Shown here: one piece after another, positions 57,208 through 64,000 of the stretch
How positions within the stretch are numbered: position 1 is the first letter of the stretch
Layout of the letters: each line of letters begins with the position of its first letter
Source of the DNA: Penium margaritaceum
Taxonomy: Eukaryota > Streptophyta > Zygnematophyceae > Desmidiales > Peniaceae
Direction of reading: 5' to 3'
NCBI GenBank assembly: GCA_023375785.1
Contig: SZWC01000029.1
Location: forward strand, 715,230 to 779,229
DNA: 64,000 nt
Position numbers and translations under genes: made by a program
The notes under the pieces: model-generated
The model's database searches: none
What the model was told of the DNA's origin: nothing
What the model saw: only the letters and a program-made list of their open reading frames with translations

Positions 57208-58277
57208 GGGTGGAACTAGGGGACAACTAGGGTGTAGCTAGTGTCCAACAGGGACGCAACTAGGGTGCAAGTAGGTGCCAGTAGGGCGCAAGTATGGCGC
57301 ATCTAGGGCGCAACTAGGGCGCAACCAGGACGCAACTAGGACGTAACTAGTACGTAACTAGGGTGCAACTAAGGTGCAAGTAGGGCGCAACAAGGGCGCA
57401 ACTAGGGCGCCCGGGTGCAACTAGGATGCAACTCGGGGGCAACTAGGGTGCAACTAGGGCACAACTAGGGCGCAACTAGGGCGCAACAAGGACGTAACAA
57501 GGGCGCAAGTAGGGGGCAACTAGGGTGCAAGTAGGTTGCAAGTAGGGCACAAGTAGGGCACAACTAGGGTACAACTAAGGCGCAACTAGGGAACCACTAG
57601 GGCGCAAGTAGGCCACAACTAGGGAACAACTAGGCCGCAACTAGGGCGTAACTAGGGTGCAACAAGGGTACAACTAGGGCGCAACTAGGGTACAACAAGG
57701 GCCCAACTAGGGCACAACTAGAGCGCAAGTAGGACGCAACTAAGGGTGCAACTAGGGGACAACTAGGGTGTAGCTAGTGTCCAATTGGGGCGCAACTAGG
57801 GTGCAAGGAGGCGCCAGTAGGGCGCAAGTAGGGTGCATGTAGGGCGCAACTAGGACGCAACTAGGACACAACTTGGGCGTAACTACTACGTAACTAGGGT
57901 GCAACTAAGGTGCAAGTAGGGTGCAACTAGAGCGCAACTAGGGCGCCCGGGTGCAGCTAGGGTGCAACTTTGGGGCAAGTTGGGCGCAACTAGGACACAA
58001 CTAGGGCTCAACTCAGGCGCAACTAGGACTTAACAAGGGCGCAAGTAGGGCGCAACTAGGGCGCAAGTAGGTTGCAAGTAGGGCACAAGTAGGGCACAAC
58101 AAGGGCACAACTCAGCGCAACTATGGAACCACTAGGGCGCAAGTAGGCCGCAACTAGGCACAACTAGGGCACAACTAGGGCACAACTAGGGTGCAACAAG
58201 GGTGCAACTAAGACGCAACTAGGGTGCAACAAGGGTGCAACTAGGACGCAACTAGGGCGCAACTAGGGCAGAACTAG
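57208..58277 (+). repeat. 535-bp tandem duplication in the 11-bp array
   Basis: The landmark GGGGACAACTAGGGTGTAGC at about 57,220 recurs at about 57,755, and the GGTTGCAAGTAGGGCACAAG landmark at 57,533 recurs at 58,068. Both are offset by 535 bp. Confidence 0.75.
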
Positions 58278-59640
58278 GGCGCAACTAGGGCACAACTAGG
58301 GCACAACTAGGGCACAATGAGTGCACAATGAGGACGCAACAAGGACGCAACAAGGCCGCAACTAGGGTGCAACTAGGGCGTAACTAGGGCGCAACTATGG
58401 CGTAACCAGGGCGCAACTAGGGTGCAACTAGTTTAAAGTTGGGCGCAACTAGGGCGCAACTTAGGCGCAACTCGGACGCAAGTAGCGTACAACTAGAGCC
58501 CAAGTAGAGCGCAACTAGGGCACAACTAGGGCGCAAGAATGGTGCAAACAGGGTGTAACTAGAGCACAAGTAGGACACAACAAGGGCGCAACTAGGGCGC
58601 AACTAGGGTGTAACTAGAGTGCAAGTTCGGCGCAACTGTGGTGCAACTAGCCGCAACTAGCGCGCATGTAGGGCGCAAGTATGACGCAACTAGGGTGCAA
58701 TTAGTGCACAACTAGGGCGCAGCTAATGTCCAACGAAGGCAGAACTAGGGTGCAAGTAGGGTGCTAATGGGGCGCAAGAAGGGTGCAATAAGGGCACAAG
58801 TAGGGTGCAACTAGGGCGCAACTAGGGCGAAACTAGGGCGCAGCTAGGGCGTGACTAGGGCACAACTAGGGCGCAACTCGGGCACAACTAGGGCGCAAGT
58901 AGGGAGTAACTGGGGTGCAACTAGGGCGCAACAAGGGCGCAACAAGGGCGCAAGTAGGGCGCAACTAGGGCGCAACTAGGGCGCAACTAGGGCGTAGCTA
59001 GGGCACAACAAGGGCGCAACGATGGCGCAACAAGGGCGCAACAAGGACGCAACTAGGGTGCAACTAGGGCGTAACTAGGGTGCCACTAGGGCACAACTAG
59101 GACGCAACTAGGGTGCAACTAGGGCGCAACTAGGGTGCAACTAGGGCGCAACTAAGGCGTAACTTGGGCGCAAAAAAGGCCTAACTAGGGCACAAGTAGG
59201 GCACAAGTAGGATGCAACTAGGACGCAACTAGGGTACAACTAGGGCGTAGCTAGTGCCCAACTGAGGCACAACTAGGGCGCAAGTAGGGCGCCAATAGGG
59301 CGTAGGTAGGATGCAATGACGGCGCAAAAAGGGCGCAACTAGGGTGCAACTAGGATGCATCTAGGACGCAAGTAAGGTGCAATTAGGGCGCGACTAGGAC
59401 GCAAGTAGGGTGCAGGTAGGGCGCAACTAGGTCACAACTAAGGCACAAATAGGGCACAACTAGGGCGCAACTTGGGTGTAACTAGGGCGCAACTAGGGCA
59501 CAACTAGGGCGCAGCTAGGGCGCAACTAGGGCGCAACTAGGACACAACTAGGGCGCAACTAGGGCGCAACGAGGGCGCAAATTGAACGCAACTTACTATG
59601 GCGCAACTAGGGTGCAACTAGGGTGCAACTAGGGCGCAAC
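58068..59640 (+). repeat. long-range duplication in the 11-bp array, copy 2
   Basis: Second copy of 53,738-55,440. Landmarks ACAATGAGTGCACAATGAGG (58,310) and CAAATTGAACGCAACTTACT (59,577) match the first copy with a few changes. Confidence 0.75.
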
Positions 59641-59689
59641 TAGGGCGTTACTAGGGCACAACGAGGGCGTAACAGGGGCACAACTAGTC

Positions 59690-60400
59690 CATGTCATTGA
59701 CACGGGAGACGCGCCTGCACAAAAGCAAAAGGCTCGACGTCTGCTCTAGGACCAGAAGGACACCATTAACAAAGGCCTATGTGAACTCAAGTAACATGGT
59801 GTGATTGTTGAAGTGGACAGCCTGTTGCACTCCAATCTAGTGATTGTGGGGAAACCGGATGGCATAAAGCAGTTTTGTGTTGACTTTTGTGACATTAACA
59901 AAGTCACTATTGAATATGCATATCTCATGCCACTCATTGTCGATATCCAAGAACGCCAGCGCGGGAAGAGTTGGTTTGCCAAGCTTGATGTCAAATATGC
60001 CTTTCATACCATTCCTATGGATTGCAATTATATGCTGAAGACGGCCTTCATCACTCCGGAGGGGCTATATGCCTTCATTCGTATGCCCTTTGGGCTACAC
60101 AACGCGGGTGCTATGTTTCCACGCGTGATGGATCAAGTGCTACGCGATGTTCCCAATGCATGTTGTTACGTGGATGACGTCATGGGCGCTACGTTTAGCT
60201 TCCAGTAGCTAATGGCTTCACTTGATGCTGCTTTTTCAGCCCTACGCTCCGCGAACATTCAGTTGAAGGCCACCAAGTGCGTCACCGGGGCGGATAGCAT
60301 GGAGTTCCTAGGATTCATCATCGGTGCACAAGGAATATCTACGGACCCAGACAAGATTGCGGCCATCCGCGACTGAAAGTGCCCAATTACATCATCCCAG
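59690..60400 (+). pseudogene. gypsy reverse transcriptase region
   Basis: NLVIVGKPDGIKQFCVDF, PLIVDIQERQRGKSWFAKLD, FHTIPMD, FITPEGLYAFIRMPFGL and the catalytic YVDDVM at about 60,165-60,183, followed by MEFLGFIIGAQG near 60,300. Clear Ty3/gypsy reverse transcriptase. Broken. Confidence 0.85.
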
Positions 60401-61060
60401 GTTAAGATATTCCCGGGGTTTGTCAGTTCTACCGCAAGTTTGTCTATGACAATGCAAATATTATTCTTCCATTGCAATGCCTTACCAACCAAGATGAACC
60501 ATTTGAATGGAATGAGACCTCTCAGCTCGCATGGGTCGAGATTAATTATCGCCTCATCATGGCCCCGATGCTAGAATTTCCAAACTTCAATTTGCCATTC
60601 GTCATCACAACGTACATCTCACATGGGGGGTATTCGGGCTATCCCGTCTCAACGTGGAGACAACGGCATGGTGAGGGTGGTCTGCTATGGCAGCTGTGCG
60701 CTCAATGACACGGAGGCTAAGTACCCTCCGGTGAAGGGAGAATATATGGCGGTTCTGTGGACCATCTAGTTCTACAGAGATTATGTCAGTAATGGAAAAT
60801 CCTTCACTATCCTCACAGATCATCGGGCCATCCAACGGTTACTCACAACGTAAAACCATGAGGGCATCCTGGGCAAATGGGTCATCCTTCTCCAAAGATA
60901 CCACCTCACAATCAAACACCACCCAGCATTTGCGAATCGCAACCCAGATGCTCTTTGCCGACTACCACGTGAAGGATGGAAGGACCGCAGCTCCCACGAA
61001 ACACCATCATACGAAGGTGGTCCACCTCCGCCTGAGCCCCCTTCTCGAAAGGCAGTTCTG
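60400..61060 (+). pseudogene. gypsy RNase H region
   Basis: QDEPFEWNETSQLAWVEIN and APMLEFPNFNLPFVITTYIS mark the entry to RNase H. LTDHRAIQRL near 60,815 and the ILLQRYHLTIKHHP and NRNPDALCRLPRE segments near 60,890-60,970 are its end. Broken in several places. Confidence 0.75.
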
Positions 61061-61615
61061 ATTCAAGGTTCAGCTCGCGATCTCACCAGTGAGGAATACC
61101 GCTGGGCATACCCTCTTGATGGCTTCCCTAAGAATGATAACGACGTGGGCCACATCAATGTGGGACGCAGGACCGGCCTCTTCAAAAATGCACATGGATG
61201 GACGCACAAGGAATGCGGGGATTGGCTTCGCCACATGTGGCGCGACCCTCCTCCCGCACTTCAGCACGCACCCCGCTGGCTGTGGCACCGACGCCAACAA
61301 GTGCGGTCCGCTCATCAATGGCGGACGCCATCCGACAATCCTTCAATGGAACTCACCTCGCGCTGCCCTGGCTGGATGTCCTTACCCATCTGCCAGGCCA
61401 AATTACATAGCTGGAGACCTTCTTCGAAGAGATCAATGCTACGCTGGCTTCGTCTGGCTGGAGAGTCAACTGTTGGCTTGAATCGCCAGGTCACCGCATG
61501 ATGAGGGATCATGTTGATGGAACTCGGCGGACTTTCCACGAGATCCTCGACGCAGGAGTCATTACATGGAGATCCATGACGTTGTGCTGCCACCCATTGC
61601 CGAAGTACACCTATA
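61060..61615 (+). pseudogene. unrecognised segment between RNase H and protease-like domain
   Basis: Open plus-strand frames with DLTSEEYRWAYPLDGFPK, RTGLFKNAHGWTHKECGDWL and MWRDPPPALQHAP. The composition is protein-like but I recognise no family. An integrase would be expected here in a standard gypsy element, and its HHCC or DDE patterns were not seen. Confidence 0.45.
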
Positions 61616-61617
61616 CA

Positions 61618-62022
61618 GTAATCTCATGCTCGCTCTGGATTGTCGACGTGAAATTCATCGCTATCGTGGATACCGGGGCTATGCATACCACCGTCGCCCT
61701 GCGCGTCATCTGGCGGTTTAGTCGGTGGAACCTCGTCCAAGCTGTCGACCTTTGCTTCGGCACCGCGGGAGCAAATATCACCCAATCCGAGGGTCAAATT
61801 GATTTATTTCCCCTTCAGGTTGGAAATATCCACCGGAGCTTGCCGGTCCAAGTGTGTGAAATCTCCACATACGATTTCCTCACAAACGACTGGTTAACGG
61901 CATGCGTCGTGATAACTTTGCTTGGGAGAAAATGCATGACGTTGCACGATGATGATGGTGCGCCATCATATGTCCTGCTTCAGTTTGAAGCAACGGAAGT
62001 GCCACCTCAGCGGAATGCTTGA
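61618..62022 (+). pseudogene. retropepsin-like domain downstream of RNase H
   Basis: LWIVDVKFIAIVDTGAMHTT contains the aspartic protease DTGA triad and matches WICGRKFLAIIDTGATHTTV in the minus-strand gypsy block. FPLQVGNIHRSLPVQVCEIS and TYDFLTNDWL continue the alignment. It lies about 1.9 kb after the reverse transcriptase start, an unusual position for a gypsy protease, which normally precedes reverse transcriptase. Confidence 0.75.
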
Positions 62023-62121
62023 TTGCTAGCGGGACAGACCTTCCCCACTGGCCGCTCGGCACATGCGGGCAATCAATCTATCGGGTCACGCTTCATGAGA
62101 CTAGTCACTGATGCACCGGCA

Positions 62122-64000
62122 TCGTCCTAGTCGCGCCCTAGTCGCGCCCTGGTTGCGCCCTAGTTGCGCCATAGTTGCACCTTATTTGTACCCTTGTTGC
62201 ACCCTACTTGCGCCCTACTGGCACCCTACTTGCGCCCTAGTTGTGCCTTAGTTGGGCGCTAACTACGCACTAGTTCTTCCCTAGTTGCGCACTGGTTGCG
62301 TCCTACTTGTGCCCTACTTGCGTGCTAGTTGCGCCTTAGTTGCGCCTTAGTTACGCCCAGCTTGCACACTAGTTGTACCCTAGGTGTGGCTTAGTTGCGC
62401 CCTAGTTGTGCCCTAGTTGTGCCGTAGTCGTGTCCTAGTTGCGTCCTAGTTGCACCCTAGTTGCGCCCTTCTTGGGCTCTTACTGCACCCTACTTACGCC
62501 CTACTCGCGCCCTATTTGCGCCCTAGTTACGCCTTTGTTGGACACTAGCTATGGCCTAGTTGTGTCCTAGTTGCACCTTAGTTGTATTTTACTTGCGCCC
62601 TACTTGCGTCCTAGTTGTGCCCTAGTTGCGCCCTAGTTGCGCCCTAGTTGTACCCTAGTTGCACCCTAGTTGCGCCCTAGTTGCACCCTAGTTGCACATT
62701 AGTTGCACCCTAGTTGCGTCCTGGTTGCACCCTGGTTGCGCACTAGTTGCGCCCTAGTTGCGCCCTAGTTGCGCCCTAGTTGTGGCCTAGTTGCGTCATA
62801 GTTGCACCCAAGTTGCGACCTAGTTGTGTCCTTGTTTTGCCCTAGTTGCGCTCTAGTTGCACCCTAGTTGCACCCTAGTTGCGCCCCAGTTGCGCCCTGG
62901 TTGCGCCATAGTTGCGTCCTAGATGAGCCCTAGTTGCGCCCTAGTTGCGCCCTAGTTGCACACTAGTTGCGCCATAGTTGCACCCTAGTTGCGCCCTAGT
63001 TCCGCCCTAGTTGCTCCCTAGTTGTGCCATATTTGCGCCCTAGTTGCGCACTAGTTGCACCCTACTTGCGCCCTATTTGCGCCCTAGTTGCGCCCTGGTT
63101 GCGCCTCAGTTGGGCACCTAGCTACGTACAAGTTGTACCCTAGTTGCACCCTAGTTGCATCCTACTTGTGCCCTACTTGCGCCCTAGTTGCGCCTTAGTT
63201 GCACCCTAGCTACGCCCTAGTTGCGCCTTAGTTGCGCCTTAGATGCGGCCTAGTTGCACCCTAGTTGTGCGCTAGTTGCGCCCTACTTATGCCCTAGTTG
63301 CACCCTAGTTGCGCCCTAGTTTCGCCCTAGTTGCACCCTCGTTGCGCCCTAGTTGCGCCCGAGTCGCACCCTAGTTGCGCCCTAGTTGTGGCCTAGTTCC
63401 GCCCTAGTTGCGCCCTAGTTGCACCCTAGTTGCGCCCTTATTGCACCCTACTTGCGCCCTACTGGCACCCTGCTTGTGCCCTAGTTGTGACCTAGTTGGG
63501 CACTAGCTACGCCCTAGTTGTGCCCTAATTGCGTGCTAGTTGCGTCATATTTGTGCCCTACTTGCACGCTTGTTGCGCCTTAGTAGCGCCTTAGCTGCGC
63601 CCAACTTGCGCACAAGTTACTCCCTAGTTGCACCCTAATTGCGCCCTAGTTGTGCCATTCTTGCCCTCTAGTTGCACCTTAGTTGCACCCTACTTGCGCC
63701 CTAGTTGCGCCCTAGTTGCGCTCTAGTTGCGCCCTAGTTGCACCCTACTTGCGCCTTAGCTGCGCCCTAGTTGCGCCCAACTTTCACAATAGTTGCATTC
63801 TTGTTGCGCCCTAGTTGCTCCCTGGTTGCGTCCTAGTTGCACCCTAGCTGCGCCTTGCTTGTGCCCTACTTGAGCCCTAGTTGCGCCCTAGTTACGCCCT
63901 AGTTGCGCCCTATATGTGCCCTTGTTGCGCCCTAGTTGCGCCCTAGTTGTGCCCTAGTTGTGCCCTAGTTATGCCTTAGTTGCGCCCTAGTTGCGCCCTA
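62122..64000 (-). repeat. 11-bp minisatellite array in inverted orientation
   Basis: TAGTTGCGCCC repeated to the window end, the exact reverse complement of the GGGCGCAACTA unit at 53,477-59,687. Variant spectrum and unit length are the same. It continues beyond the window. No gene was seen. Confidence 0.97.

Larger units (their letters stand above)
53477..59687 (+). repeat. 11-bp minisatellite array, unit GGGCGCAACTA
   Basis: Roughly 560 copies of an 11-bp unit, GGGCGCAACTA, with frequent variants at the CGC (CAC, TGC, CGT) and at CTA (GTA, AGA, GAG). Indels are rare. Minus-strand open frames up to 142 codons with an 11-residue pattern result from the unit and are not genes. Large internal duplications are annotated separately. 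No unique sequence was seen within. Confidence 0.97.
59688..62121 (+). mobile_element. Ty3/gypsy piece, fossil
   Basis: A 2.4-kb unique block between two oppositely oriented 11-bp arrays. It holds reverse transcriptase, RNase H, an unrecognised segment and a retropepsin-like domain, in that order on plus. No LTR, gag or integrase was recognised, and no target duplication was seen. It begins at the point matching the start of reverse transcriptase in the minus-strand gypsy block (HVIDTGDAPAQKQKARRL against HVISTRDSAPTKQKVRRI). Many breaks; old. Confidence 0.85.

Noticed and set aside
1-64000. CRISPR-like regular arrays
   Set aside because: The repeats are head-to-tail with no unique spacers, and the elements around them are eukaryotic.
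53477-64000. Telomeric or interstitial telomere repeat
   Set aside because: The unit contains TAGGG, but TTTAGGG or TTAGGG runs are absent and the 11-bp unit is different.

Overview
The window holds almost no host coding sequence. It is a repeat-dominated piece of a large eukaryotic genome. Plant-type Ty1/copia elements (one with a primer-binding site resembling initiator-Met tRNA), Ty3/gypsy elements, a DUF659-type hAT transposon and long tandem arrays point to the green lineage, and a streptophyte alga or plant is my best guess. The species cannot be fixed from the sequence. One ambiguous base at 33,194 shows that this is draft assembly.

Layout. 1-5,890: a 10-bp minisatellite (unit AAGTGCGTGT). 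5,891-42,778: one satellite domain of ~191-bp monomers arranged as a six-monomer higher-order repeat of 1,147 bp. It is best preserved at 6,157-16,837 and is cut by three insertions: a GC-rich Ty3/gypsy block (16,838-26,841, minus strand), a young Ty1/copia element with near-identical 554-bp LTRs (28,617-34,535, plus strand) and a decayed hAT transposon (35,159-39,578, transposase on minus) with a 7-8-bp target duplication. 42,779-53,476: a cluster of related Ty1/copia fossils (A on minus, B on plus nested in A, C on plus) tangled with three arrays of a 12-bp minisatellite. 53,477-59,687: an 11-bp minisatellite (unit GGGCGCAACTA). 59,688-62,121: a decayed Ty3/gypsy piece on plus. 62,122-64,000: the same 11-bp minisatellite in the opposite orientation, running off the window.

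The most notable structures are: (i) the satellite with constant 1,147-bp higher-order period and dyad motifs in its monomers, an architecture typical of centromeric or pericentromeric DNA; (ii) hundreds of copies of the 5' splice-site consensus GTAAGT in the 10-bp array; (iii) evidence that the 12-bp minisatellite sits inside the coding region of a copia family and that an ~8.6-kb segment (43,886-52,467) is inverted; (iv) two unrelated-position gypsy pieces that both carry a retropepsin-like domain downstream of reverse transcriptase; (v) an LTR containing tRNA-like A and B boxes. Long open frames inside the minisatellites follow from unit composition and are not genes. Identities quoted are by-eye estimates.
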